This document shows positions 1-7,433 of a stretch of 64,000 nucleotides of DNA, one piece after another. The first letter of the stretch is position 1. Every line of letters starts with the position of its first letter. The translations under genes were made by a program, and so were the position numbers. The stretch is from Epilithonimonas zeae (GTDB taxonomy: Bacteria; Bacteroidota; Bacteroidia; Flavobacteriales; Weeksellaceae). Location: positions 62,001 to 126,000 of the forward strand of contig NZ_FSRK01000003.1 of NCBI RefSeq assembly GCF_900141765.1, given 5' to 3'. The notes under the pieces are model-generated. The model did not search any database. It saw only the letters and a program-made list of their open reading frames with translations, and was not told the DNA's origin.

Positions 1-241
1 CTATCCACAACTTCAGCAAAGGCGGAAGACCAAACCAAATGATTGGAAAATGGAAAATAATGCGCTCATATTCTACAATTCTTTTTCTTTCACGGAAAGG
101 CTGAATATGAAAATCGGGGTAATCCTCATACAAATCCCGAAACGTGACATTGTCCAAATCATCATAACATTCTAACAATCTAACATTTGTGGTAGAATGT
201 TCGAAATAAGGATGCGCAAATAGAACCAATGTTTTTTTCAA
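1..241 (-). CDS. NAD(P)H oxidoreductase, flavodoxin-like fold (partial, 3' end outside window)
   Basis: The minus strand reads an open frame from a TTG at 241 down to base 1 (80 codons) with no stop. The protein opens KKTLVLFAHPYFEHS, the beta-strand and FMN phosphate loop of flavodoxin-like NAD(P)H:quinone reductases (MdaB/KefF/YwrO type). Further on it has IIFHFPIIWFGLPPLLKLWI, which matches the family's FPxxWxxxPxxLKxWI segment where flavin and quinone sit. The family reduces quinones by two electrons using NAD(P)H and FMN. No in-frame ATG lies near the conserved N-terminus, so TTG is the best start. A TATATTTAC stretch just upstream resembles a -7 box. The substrate cannot be told. Confidence 0.75.
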   Translation of the reverse strand, partial: MKKTLVLFAHPYFEHSTTNVRLLECYDDLDNVTFRDLYEDYPDFHIQPFRERKRIVEYERIIFHFPIIWFGLPPLLKLWI

Positions 242-378
242 AGAAATCTCGATTTTCGTAAATATAGTGATTTTCTTTTTTTATGTCAAGATTTGGTGTA
301 TTACGAAATTGAAAATAATTTTTGTTGATGGGAATTATTTTGGGATATTTGGAATATCTTTAGAATTAAAAACTAATA

Positions 379-1248
379 ATGGACAAACATTTTAAATATA
401 AATATGATGATTTATTTAATCCTACTTTAAAAGCGATAAAAAATCTTGGTAATTCTGGTTCAGTTTCAGAGATTGAAGATGAAATAATAAAAATTCTTAA
501 TCTAAATGAAAATGCAATAAATGAAATTCATAGAGAAAGTACAACAAAATTAACATATAGACTTGCTTGGGCAAGAAATTATTTAAAACGCTATGGATTA
601 CTAGAAAACTCATCAAGAGGTGTTTGGGCTTTAACAGAAGATGGAAAGAAAACAAATGAGGTAAATAAAGAAAAAGTTAAAAAATTTGTTGTAAAAAAAG
701 ACAAAGATGAAAGATTAGAGAAAAATCATGAAAATTTAGAAAAAGACTCTCCAAAGATTGACGATAAACCAGAAGAAATTGACGAATTTACGTGACAAGA
801 TAAATTGTTAGAATCTATTAGAAATATTGAACCTATGCAATTTGAACGTCTTTGCCAAAGACTTTTAAGAGAACTTGGTTTTATAAATGTCGAAGTTACA
901 GGAAAGTCCAATGATGGAGGAATTGATGGGAAAGGAATATTAAAAATAGGTCAAGTCCTTTCATTTCACGTTGTATTTCAAGCAAAAAGATATCAAGGAA
1001 CTGTTTCACCTTCTGTCATAAGAGATTTTCGAGGAGCAATGGATGGAAGAGCTGAAAAAGGTTTGATAATGACAACAGGAAGCTTTAGCAAAGAAGCAAA
1101 AAAAGAAGCCCAAAGAGACGGAGCTAAACAAATCGATTTAATAGATGGAAATGAATTTGCAGAAAAACTTAAAGAATTAAGATTAGGTGTAAATGTTGAA
1201 TTAGTAGAAGAAGTAAAAATCAAAAATGATTGGTTTAAAAATCTTTAA
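379..1248 (+). pseudogene. mrr: Mrr-type type IV restriction endonuclease, interrupted by an in-frame TGA
   Basis: Two pieces lie in one reading frame: 379-795 (138 aa) and, from TTG 805 or ATG 835, on to 1248. They are separated only by a TGA at 793-795, and the frame is open through CAA GAT AAA into the second piece. Piece one is the Mrr N-terminal winged helix (YDDLFNPTLKAIKNLG; LAWARNYLKRYGLLENSSRG). Piece two is the Mrr catalytic domain: FERLCQRLLRELGF, GKSNDGGIDG with the catalytic Asp, VVFQAKRYQG with the QxK motif, and DFRGAMDGRAEKG. Mrr cuts DNA carrying foreign methylation. Intact homologues usually have a Trp near the break, so the TGA probably arose from TGG by one substitution. 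Either the gene is dead or the halves act as separate proteins. A sequencing error is also possible. Confidence 0.85.
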
Positions 1249-1250
1249 AA

Positions 1251-1283
1251 AATAAAACCCAGACAAAAAATCTGGGTTTTATT
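1251..1283. terminator. bidirectional terminator between mrr and the TPM operon
   Basis: A perfect 13-bp inverted repeat (AATAAAACCCAGA, seven-base loop, TCTGGGTTTTATT) lies between two convergent genes, with A and T runs on both flanks. It can stop transcription from either side. Confidence 0.85.
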
Positions 1284-1300
1284 ATATTTTGTTTTCAATT

Positions 1301-2095
1301 TTACCATCCACCAGAAGCACCGCCTCCGCCGAAACTTCCTCCGCCGCCAAAGCCACCGAAACCGCCTCCACTGCTTCCGCCACCAAATCCGCCGCCGCCG
1401 AAGCTTCCCGGAAATGGGAAAAATCCGCCTCGGTATCTTCGGTTTCCTTTTCTTGATAGTGTGTAATCATCGTCATCGTAGTTTCCGCCGCCGTTATTAC
1501 CATTCAGAATACTTATCAAAATAATAATGACAATTATAATCAGAATAATAGCGCCAATACTGATTCCGTCATCGTTCTTTTGTTTCTTGACAATCGGTTT
1601 GAATTTCCCTTGTACCGCTTCCATAATAGCAGACGTTCCACGGTCAATTCCATTATAGAACTCTCCTTTTTTGAAAGCTGGTGTGACAAGATAATCCAAA
1701 ATCTGCCCTGCAACCGAAGCCGTCAAATATTGCTCAACAGCACGACCTTGCTGGATAGACATTGTTCGGTCTTCTGTAGCAATCAGGAAAACAACACCAT
1801 TATCAACACCTTTTTGTCCGATTCCCCATTTTTCGCCGTACATTGTTGCGAGATAATTGACATCTTCCCCACTGGTTGTCGGGAGAATTATGACTTCAAT
1901 TTCTGTCGAGGTAGAATCGGAGAACTTGATGAGTTTTTGATTCAAAGCCTCTTTTTCAGATTCCGACAGCAATCCTGCTTTATCATATACAGGATAAAGA
2001 ACCGCCGGTTTTTCAGGCACCAATTGAGCTTTGGAAAACAATCCAAAAATCAGGAATAATGCGAAAATATATCGTTTAAGAGAAGCTGATATCAT
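1301..2095 (-). CDS. TPM domain protein with glycine-rich tail (YgcG family)
   Basis: A secreted or membrane-anchored TPM (Psb32/YgcG) domain protein of about 264 aa. It has an N-terminal signal segment (ISASLKRYIFALFLIFGLFSKAQ) and then the TPM domain, with YDKAGLLSESEKEALNQKL, STEIEVIILPTT and GVVFLIATEDRTMSIQQG. One transmembrane helix follows (IGAIILIIIVIIILISIL). The tail is almost pure Gly/Ser/Phe (GGGGFGGGSSGGGFGGFGGG) and ends GGGGASGGW, typical of this family. TPM domains bind metal, some have phosphatase activity, and the proteins are linked to membrane and photosystem quality control. The real task is unknown. The frame extends further upstream, but the ATG at 2095 (or 2107) gives a proper signal peptide. 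It overlaps the preceding TPM gene by about 20 bp, so the lemA-TPM-TPM genes are probably co-translated. Confidence 0.85.
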   Translation of the reverse strand: MISASLKRYIFALFLIFGLFSKAQLVPEKPAVLYPVYDKAGLLSESEKEALNQKLIKFSDSTSTEIEVIILPTTSGEDVNYLATMYGEKWGIGQKGVDNGVVFLIATEDRTMSIQQGRAVEQYLTASVAGQILDYLVTPAFKKGEFYNGIDRGTSAIMEAVQGKFKPIVKKQKNDDGISIGAIILIIIVIIILISILNGNNGGGNYDDDDYTLSRKGNRRYRGGFFPFPGSFGGGGFGGGSSGGGFGGFGGGGSFGGGGASGGW

Positions 2096-2504
2096 TGGGT
2101 AATTCATTGATATTTTCCCCAACTACAGGGAAATATTTTTTCAGTTCGAGTCCGGTTTTCAGAATGGCATCTTTCAGACCTTTGTAATAATTTTTTTTTG
2201 CAAATTCGGAAGTAATTTCATCGTGGAGATTATCCCAAAATGTTTGCTTTACTTTTTTATGAATGCCTTCGTCTCCGATAATCGTGAGATAATGTTGTTC
2301 AAAATTCACATAAAACAAAATGCCGTTTCTTTCTTTGGTAAGATGCATTTCCAACGAATTAAAAATCGCAAATGCTTTTTTTGCAAAATCATCTTCGGCG
2401 GTGGAATCTATATGCACACGAATCTCACCCGAAGAATGGTCTTCAGCTATTTTGATGGCTTCCACAAGGGAAGCCATCTCTGTATCTGTAAGGAAGTGAT
2501 TCAT
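2076..2504 (-). CDS. TPM domain protein, cytosolic short form
   Basis: A 142-aa protein that is almost only a TPM domain: LTDTEMASLVEAIKIAEDHS, SGEIRVHIDSTAED, RNGILFYVNFEQHYLTIIGD and GIHKKVKQTFWDNLHDEI. There is no signal peptide or membrane helix, unlike the neighbouring TPM protein. Its ATG shares one base with the lemA stop (TAATG), indicating translational coupling, and its end overlaps the next TPM gene. A lemA gene followed by short and long TPM genes is a recurrent Bacteroidetes arrangement. Function is not established beyond the domain name; a role at the membrane with LemA is inference. Confidence 0.88.
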   Translation of the reverse strand: MNHFLTDTEMASLVEAIKIAEDHSSGEIRVHIDSTAEDDFAKKAFAIFNSLEMHLTKERNGILFYVNFEQHYLTIIGDEGIHKKVKQTFWDNLHDEITSEFAKKNYYKGLKDAILKTGLELKKYFPVVGENINELPNDISFS

Positions 2505-3100
2505 TATTCTGAAAATGCGGGAGGTGCTTTTTCTGCGCCTGCTTCTGCTTTAAAATATGGTTTTTCTTTGAAATTGGAGAAGTTCGCAATCACGTTATTT
2601 GGAAACGTTTTGATATTAGTGTTGTATTCTTTCGCAGCATCGTTGTAATAAACCGTTTCTGAACGGATGCTGTTCTCAATCGCTGTATATTCTCTTTGGA
2701 AGTTGATATATTGCTGGTCAGCTTTCAGGTTTGGATAACTTTCCACAACGGCCAATAATCTGCTCAATGAACCGCTCAATTCGCCTTGCGCTGCTTGGAA
2801 TTTTGCCATATCAGCTTCGGTCATATTAGTTGGGTCGATGTTTACAGAAGTTGCTTTTGACCTTGCTTCAACCACTTTTGTTAAAGTTTCAGATTCGAAT
2901 TTTGCATAAGATTTTACCGTTCTCTCCAGGTTCGGAATCAAATTCGCTCTTTTTTGATAAACCGTTTCTACGTTTGACCATTTCGCATTCACGGTTTGTT
3001 CCTGACCTACAAAGCCATTTCTAATTCCGACTGCCCAAAATCCCACTATAGCGATTAATGCAACGATGACGATTAATACAATACAACCTTTACCTTTCAT
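2504..3100 (-). CDS. lemA: LemA family protein
   Basis: A 198-aa membrane-anchored protein. One N-terminal helix (CIVLIVIVALIAIVGFWAVG) is followed by the all-helical LemA domain: VNAKWSNVETVYQKRANLIPNL, VKSYAKFESETLTKVVEARSKA, GELSGSLSRLLAVVESYPNL and FTAI-like REYTAIENSIRSETVYYNDAAKEYN. The motif QKRANLIPNLE matches the family's QRRxDLIPNLV, and length is normal. LemA proteins are widespread inner-membrane proteins of unclear role. This is the first gene of a three-gene operon with two TPM genes. A candidate -7 box lies about 32 bp upstream. Confidence 0.93.
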   Translation of the reverse strand: MKGKGCIVLIVIVALIAIVGFWAVGIRNGFVGQEQTVNAKWSNVETVYQKRANLIPNLERTVKSYAKFESETLTKVVEARSKATSVNIDPTNMTEADMAKFQAAQGELSGSLSRLLAVVESYPNLKADQQYINFQREYTAIENSIRSETVYYNDAAKEYNTNIKTFPNNVIANFSNFKEKPYFKAEAGAEKAPPAFSE

Positions 3101-3131
3101 AGTTTGATGTGTTTTAAAATTTTAATTAAAC

Positions 3132-3139
3132 CAAATATA
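3132..3139 (-). promoter_or_regulatory. candidate -7 box of the lemA operon
   Basis: The minus strand reads TATATTTG, a match to the Bacteroidetes TAnnTTTG consensus, ahead of the lemA start. A TTT 19 bp upstream is only a weak -33 element. Confidence 0.45.
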
Positions 3140-3185
3140 CAAATTAAATATAATGATGAAATTTATTTTTAATTCCGAGAATCAA

Positions 3186-3554
3186 TTAGCCTTCGATGAT
3201 TTTTTTTCGATGCTTAATTCCCCATTCTACAAGGTTTTCCGTGAGTGGTGTGACACTTTTCCCATATTCTGTAATCGCATAAAAAACCATTAGCTGATTT
3301 TCGTCCGTGACAGTTCTTGTAATGAGAAGATTGGTTTCCAGCTCTTTCAGTTGTTTGCTGAGCATTTTTGCAGAGATTCCGTCGATTTCCCGTTCCAGTT
3401 TTTTGAAATGAATATTCTGATGTTGCCGGTTATTCAAATATCTCAAAATCATCAGTTTCCACTTTCCACCAAGGATTTCCAGACAATCTCGCATTGCCCG
3501 AAGTTCCTCGCCACAAGTTGTTTCCCGTTCTATATTGTTTTCAATAATCTTCAT
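3186..3554 (-). CDS. HxlR family winged-helix transcriptional regulator
   Basis: A 122-aa HxlR-type regulator. It has CLEILGGKWKLMILRYL, the signature opening of the domain, then HFKKLEREIDGISAKMLSKQLKELE (recognition helix) and a wing with ITRTVTDENQLMVFYAITEYGKSVTPL. A Cys near residue 14 (ETTCGEELRAM) could be a redox sensor as in some relatives, which is inference. It is divergent from a quinone-reductase/cupin pair, with paired inverted repeats in the 91-bp gap. The likely job is local repression of that pair and of itself in response to electrophiles, quinones or oxidants. Confidence 0.92.
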   Translation of the reverse strand: MKIIENNIERETTCGEELRAMRDCLEILGGKWKLMILRYLNNRQHQNIHFKKLEREIDGISAKMLSKQLKELETNLLITRTVTDENQLMVFYAITEYGKSVTPLTENLVEWGIKHRKKIIEG

Positions 3555-3568
3555 AGTACTTTCATTAA

Positions 3569-3599
3569 GGTAAGTAGTTACCTATTGTTAACTAGTAAC
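3569..3599. promoter_or_regulatory. candidate HxlR operator, two inverted repeats
   Basis: GGTAAGTAGTTACC (3569-3582) is an inverted repeat with GGTAA/TTACC arms. Four bases later GTTAACTAGTAAC (3587-3599) is a second, imperfect one with GTTA/TAAC arms. Both contain GTTAC/GTAAC half-sites. They sit in the divergent gap between the HxlR gene and the reductase, where such a regulator normally binds. Confidence 0.55.
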
Positions 3600-3620
3600 A
3601 AATTTAAAGCATTTTACTAA

Positions 3621-3628
3621 TAAATTTG
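3621..3628 (+). promoter_or_regulatory. candidate -7 box for the quinone reductase/cupin pair
   Basis: TAAATTTG matches TAnnTTTG and lies 17 bp before the ATG at 3646, just downstream of the candidate operator. No good -33 TTG is visible. Confidence 0.5.
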
Positions 3629-3645
3629 TATTAAAATAATTGAAG

Positions 3646-4641
3646 ATGAAAGCCATTATTCTAGACGAAAACAATCAGCTTAAAGACGATATCGTCACAT
3701 TAAGACCAATAAATAAAGACGAAGTCCGAATCAAAATCATCGCATCCGGCTTCAATCCCATCGATTATCAGATGCGGGAAAACGAACACGAAAAGAAATA
3801 TTTATTCTCAAATATTTTGGGGCGGGAAGGTTCCGGAATCATCATCGAAACTGGAGAAAATGTAACCGAATTCAAAATTGGAGATGAAGTATTTTTCGCC
3901 TGCGGAAGTATGGGAAGCAACGGAACTTATGCTGAAGAAATCATTCTTCCCGAAGCAATTGTTGCTAAAAAACCAAACTCGATAACTTTCGAAGAAAGTA
4001 CTGGTTTACCTTCAATCGGAATCACTGCTTTTCAGATTTTCAACAGAGTGGATTGGAATCAAATTGAAAATATTCTGATAAGCGGAGCTTCCGGCGGAGT
4101 TGGGAATTATATTTTGAGATTAATTTTAGGAAAATTCAACAAAAAAATAATTGTCACTGCTGGCAATCAAGAAAGTATTCAGCAATTGATTGATATCGGA
4201 ATTAATGAAAATCAAATCGTCAATTACAAACAGGAAAATTTAGTTGAGAAAATTTTGGAAATTAATCAAAATCAGAAATTAGATATTGTCATCGATGCGG
4301 TTGGAATGCAATTCTCAGAAATCTCAGCCGAAGTTCTTAAAGCCAATGGAATCTACATCAACGTCACTCATTTTATTACTCCAAAAGCTAATGATTTACT
4401 TTTCGGAATTGGTGCAACGATTCTTAATATTTCAAATTTCATTTATGCAAAGGAGAAAAATTATGATTATTTCAGAAATTCTCTTAATCAAATAAAACGA
4501 TACATCGAAGAAGGAATTATTCAGCCTTTACCTGTAAAAATCGTTGGTGGACTTTCTGCCGAAACTGCTGAAAAAGCGCAACAATTATTGAAAGAAAATA
4601 AGACGCAAGGCAAAAAATTAATAATGAAAAATCAAGAATAA
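3646..4641 (+). CDS. zinc-free MDR family NAD(P)H:quinone reductase-like protein
   Basis: A 331-aa medium-chain dehydrogenase/reductase of the quinone oxidoreductase branch. Seen in order: the GroES-like N-terminus (ASGFNPIDYQMRENEH; GREGSGIIIETGENVTEFKIGD), the linker NSITFEESTGLPSIGITAFQ, and the Rossmann motif ISGASGGVGNYILRL for NADPH. The zinc-binding residues of true alcohol dehydrogenases are absent, as expected for this branch. ATG 3646 is preferred over TTG 3640. The next gene begins immediately after the stop. Its position behind an HxlR-type operator suggests detoxification of quinones or other electrophiles; the substrate is unknown. Confidence 0.88.
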   Translation: MKAIILDENNQLKDDIVTLRPINKDEVRIKIIASGFNPIDYQMRENEHEKKYLFSNILGREGSGIIIETGENVTEFKIGDEVFFACGSMGSNGTYAEEIILPEAIVAKKPNSITFEESTGLPSIGITAFQIFNRVDWNQIENILISGASGGVGNYILRLILGKFNKKIIVTAGNQESIQQLIDIGINENQIVNYKQENLVEKILEINQNQKLDIVIDAVGMQFSEISAEVLKANGIYINVTHFITPKANDLLFGIGATILNISNFIYAKEKNYDYFRNSLNQIKRYIEEGIIQPLPVKIVGGLSAETAEKAQQLLKENKTQGKKLIMKNQE

Positions 4642-5118
4642 ATGACCAACATAAAAGCAATCCCAAGACGAATTATCACAGGAACAAAAGACGGAAAATC
4701 TTACATTGCAAAAGACGAAATCGTCACCAATGTTTCAGAACATTTTAAAGGATTAATTATTTCTGACGTTTGGCAAACCAGCAAAATGCCTGCAACTTTT
4801 GAACAGGAAAAACCAATAGAAAATTTCGCAATCCCAAGTGTTATCAAAAACGGAACTTATTTCCGCTACGTTCAGATTCCGCCAGATGAACAATTAGGAA
4901 TCGAAGCGCCTGAAGGACAACCTCATCCACTGATACATCAAACCAAAAGTCTGGATTACATTATTATTTTGTCGGGCGAAATTTACCTGATTACCGATAC
5001 AGACAAAACACTTTTGCAAGCTGGTGACATCGTCATCCAAACCGGAACCAATCACGCTTGGAGCAATCGTTCTGATGAAAACTGTATCCAATTGGCAGTT
5101 TTGATTGACGCTGAATAA
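4642..5118 (+). CDS. cupin domain protein
   Basis: A 158-aa single-domain cupin. The C-terminal half carries the barrel motifs: HPLIHQTKSLDYIIILSGEIYLI, the first cupin motif in variant form, and LLQAGDIVIQTGTNHAWSN, the second motif with PG replaced by AG and the conserved TNHAW. The metal ligands expected are His and Glu or Asp from motif 1 and His from motif 2. Many homologues in this subfamily are annotated only as cupins acting on small aromatic or keto substrates. The start codon abuts the reductase stop with no gap, so the two are co-expressed and may act on the same compound. Confidence 0.85.
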   Translation: MTNIKAIPRRIITGTKDGKSYIAKDEIVTNVSEHFKGLIISDVWQTSKMPATFEQEKPIENFAIPSVIKNGTYFRYVQIPPDEQLGIEAPEGQPHPLIHQTKSLDYIIILSGEIYLITDTDKTLLQAGDIVIQTGTNHAWSNRSDENCIQLAVLIDAE

Positions 5119-5130
5119 TCAAATAGAAAA

Positions 5131-5192
5131 AATTTCTCGCAGATTAAGCTGATTTCGCAGATTTAATTTAGATAAAAAAATCTGCGAGATTT
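5131..5192. terminator. inverted-repeat terminator with CTCGCAGATT arms
   Basis: CTCGCAGATT (5136-5145) pairs with AATCTGCGAG (5179-5188), extended by A/T flanks, between convergent genes. A third half-copy, TTTCGCAGATT, lies inside the loop. Sequences of this kind recur between genes in Flavobacteriia, so it may be a dispersed repeat acting as a terminator. Confidence 0.65.
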
Positions 5193-5218
5193 TGAAATTT
5201 TAAATAATAACAGAAATA

Positions 5219-5989
5219 TTATTTTTCAAAAACCTTCGCTTCCTCCCAAAGCTCATCCATTTCTACAAGATTAAGGTCGGCGAGGCTAAGGTTTTTAGAC
5301 AAAGCTAACTCTTCCATTTTCTGAAATCTTGAAATGAATTTTGAATTCGTTTTTTCCAAAGCCGTGTCAGCATTCAGACCAGAGATTCTTGCGTAATTAA
5401 TCAAAGAAAAGAAAACGTCGCCGAGTTCAGCTTCTTTTTTGTCTTTTTCAGTTTCCTGATGAAATTCCTGAAGTTCTTCTCTCACTTTTGCCCACGCATC
5501 GTCTGCAGAATGAAATTCAAAACCAATTCCTTTCACTTTATCCTGAATTCTGTAAGCTTTGATAATCGGAGGCAAACCTTTCGGAACACCTGACAAAATA
5601 GATTTATTTCCTTCCTTCAGCTTCAGCTTTTCCCAGTTTTGTTTTACTGCTTCTTCATCTTCTGCAACAGTATCGCCATAAATATGCGGATGACGGAAAA
5701 TCAGCTTTTCGTTCAAAGAATTAATCACATCAGCAATATCAAAACTTTCTTTCTCAGAACCAATTTTTGCATAGAAAACCAAATGCAGAAGCACATCGCC
5801 CAATTCCTTTTTGATTTCCAGCAAATCCTCATTCAGAAGTGCATCCGACAATTCGTAAGTTTCTTCCAAAGTCAGATGACGAAGCGTTTCAAAAGTCTGC
5901 TTCTGGTCCCACGGACATTTTTCCCGAAGGTCATCCATTATATCGAGAAGCCTTCCAAAAGCTTCCATTTTTTCTTGTCGTGTATTCAT
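5219..5989 (-). CDS. mazG: nucleoside triphosphate pyrophosphohydrolase MazG
   Basis: A 256-aa MazG with both MazG domains. The N-terminal one opens LLDIMDDLREKCPWDQKQTF and has the Mg-binding motif LTLEETYELSDAL followed by IKKELGDVLLHLVFYA. The C-terminal one has KVREELQEFHQE and KEAELGDVFFSLINYARISG. The enzyme hydrolyses (d)NTPs to NMPs and pyrophosphate, cleaning the nucleotide pool and, in E. coli, moderating the stringent response. Length and domain order are normal. It appears monocistronic, with a dispersed repeat just upstream of its start. Confidence 0.95.
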   Translation of the reverse strand: MNTRQEKMEAFGRLLDIMDDLREKCPWDQKQTFETLRHLTLEETYELSDALLNEDLLEIKKELGDVLLHLVFYAKIGSEKESFDIADVINSLNEKLIFRHPHIYGDTVAEDEEAVKQNWEKLKLKEGNKSILSGVPKGLPPIIKAYRIQDKVKGIGFEFHSADDAWAKVREELQEFHQETEKDKKEAELGDVFFSLINYARISGLNADTALEKTNSKFISRFQKMEELALSKNLSLADLNLVEMDELWEEAKVFEK

Positions 5990-6005
5990 TTTATATTATT
6001 TATTT

Positions 6006-6090
6006 GGGCAGCTATTTCCGCCTTCCGCTCCCAATCTTTTTTGCCTTTGCTTTTCCAGCCGCAAAAAAGGATTTCCGCTCAAGTCGGGCT
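6006..6090 (-). repeat. dispersed intergenic repeat, copy A
   Basis: Read on the minus strand it begins AGCCCGACTTGAGCGGAAAT and ends GGAGCGGAAGGCGGAAATAG followed by CTGCCC, 85 bp in all. The same end sequences flank copies at 10651-10780 and 37208-37289. An internal stem can form between AATCCTTTTTT and AAAAAAGATT. It fills most of the gap between the PH-domain gene and mazG. Confidence 0.85.
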
Positions 6091-6159
6091 ACAGCTTCGC
6101 AAAGTTGAACGTTTGTCTTTTAATTGTCAGTTTCCAACAACTTTCAACCAAACCAACAA

Positions 6160-6600
6160 CTATTTTCTCACATCTTCAATAATAATATGACTATTAACTT
6201 CCAGTAATTTCTTTAAAAATTCATCCTGATTTTCCGGTGTAATGTAAAGGTCGTTGTTAAATTTCGAAAAAATAATCAATCCACCTACCGAAGTTCCACA
6301 TTTGTGAAATCCGCTCCACATTGTTTCTCCGATTCGGATTTTCGTAATTTTAAAAATGCTCACTCTGAAAATATCGAAGATAACATTTACAACTAATTCT
6401 TCACCATCAATCTTGATTTTGATTAAAAAGAAACTGATAAGTAAAACTGAATTGACAATTAATAAAATCAACAATAACACCAGCCATCCTGAAAATGGCA
6501 TATCAAAATAAGATGCAATTAAAATCCCAACAAAAAGCAAAGTGATTCCTAAAAATATAGAACCATAAATCCAGTCTCTTTTGCTTTTGTAAACTTTCAT
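6160..6600 (-). CDS. PH domain membrane protein (bPH_4-like)
   Basis: A 146-aa protein with two N-terminal helices (IYGSIFLGITLLFVGILIA; GWLVLLLILLIVNSVLLISF) followed by a small beta-rich domain (IKIKIDGEELVVNVIF; FKITKIRIGETMW; ALSxDRL-like GGLIIFSKFNNDLYITPENQ; DEFLKKLLEV). That layout and the YITPENQDEFLKKL ending match bacterial PH domain proteins of the bPH_4 type. No enzymatic motif is present. The ATG overlaps the pcm stop by one base (TAATG), so it is translationally coupled to pcm. Function unknown. Confidence 0.75.
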   Translation of the reverse strand: MKVYKSKRDWIYGSIFLGITLLFVGILIASYFDMPFSGWLVLLLILLIVNSVLLISFFLIKIKIDGEELVVNVIFDIFRVSIFKITKIRIGETMWSGFHKCGTSVGGLIIFSKFNNDLYITPENQDEFLKKLLEVNSHIIIEDVRK

Positions 6601-7250
6601 TAATGTGATTTATTTTGTAACATCGGAACAAATTTATAAACCCCAAATTCCTCTTTCTCAAACTGGGTATCAGAAATTTTAGTAAATCTATAAAGAATCT
6701 GTTCATCGGTTTTCCCGAGCGGAATTACCATTTTTCCTCCAACTTTTAATTGTTTCAATAATTCGGTCGGGAGAACTTCTGCGCCACAAGTCACTAATAC
6801 TTTGTCAAAAGGAGCAAACGTCGGCAAACCTGCGAATCCGTCTCCAAAACTTTGAAATTTCGGTCTCAAATTTAATTCTCTCAGAATTTTAGTAGAAAAA
6901 TTATACAAATCTTTTTGACGTTCAATGGTATAAACCAAAGCTTTCATTTGGATAAGAACTGCCGTCTGATAACCACATCCTGTTCCTATTTCCAACACTT
7001 TTTCGCCTTCATTCACTTCCAGCAATTCAGTTTGTTCGGCAACAGTTGATGGATGAGAAATGGTCTGTTTGGAAGCGATAGGAAAAGCGCGGTCTTCGTA
7101 AGCATAATCTTCGAACACACTTTCTATGAAAAGATGTCTCGGAACTTCGTTCATTGCATCAAGAACAAAACTATCCGTAATCCCGATTTTCTGATGAAGA
7201 TAATCGATTAATTGTTTTCTTTTGCCCTTGTGAACGTAAGTATCTCTCAT
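6600..7250 (-). CDS. pcm: protein-L-isoaspartate O-methyltransferase
   Basis: A 216-aa Pcm. It opens MRDTYVHKGKRKQLIDYL, has VPRHLFIESVFEDYAYEDRA and the substrate-loop signature SKQTISHPSTVA. SAM motif I follows as VLEIGTGCGYQTAVL, then FDKVLVTCGAEVLPTELLKQLKVGG. It methylates isoaspartyl residues in aged proteins so they can be repaired. A longer frame runs back to 7313, but the family start MxDxxVHKGKR corresponds to ATG 7250. The stop overlaps the start of the PH-domain gene. Confidence 0.95.
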   Translation of the reverse strand: MRDTYVHKGKRKQLIDYLHQKIGITDSFVLDAMNEVPRHLFIESVFEDYAYEDRAFPIASKQTISHPSTVAEQTELLEVNEGEKVLEIGTGCGYQTAVLIQMKALVYTIERQKDLYNFSTKILRELNLRPKFQSFGDGFAGLPTFAPFDKVLVTCGAEVLPTELLKQLKVGGKMVIPLGKTDEQILYRFTKISDTQFEKEEFGVYKFVPMLQNKSH

Positions 7251-7433
7251 TATTTTAATTAGTAGTTTTTCAAATCCAGACTGCAATTTCCGAAGTAAAA
7301 TTTTAAAATCCAAACAAGAATCATTATTTTAAAAATATATCAAATAATTAACCGTTAATCAGAATAAAGTTTATAGCTTTGATTGTTTTTTTATTAAAAA
7401 TTTAAATATATTTTCAATTAATTGAATGAAAGA

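Noticed and set aside
793-795. TGA in mrr read as selenocysteine or tryptophan (recoding).
   Set aside because: No SECIS-like structure or recoding genes are visible and the surrounding genes use TGA and TAA as normal stops. A nonsense change is simpler.
1580-2059. A 159-codon open frame on the + strand.
   Set aside because: It lies wholly antisense to the TPM gene, with no domain, signal peptide or promoter; it is a shadow of the true coding strand.
5639-6190. A 183-codon open frame on the + strand across mazG and repeat copy A.
   Set aside because: It overlaps mazG in antisense, runs through the dispersed repeat and has no recognisable features.
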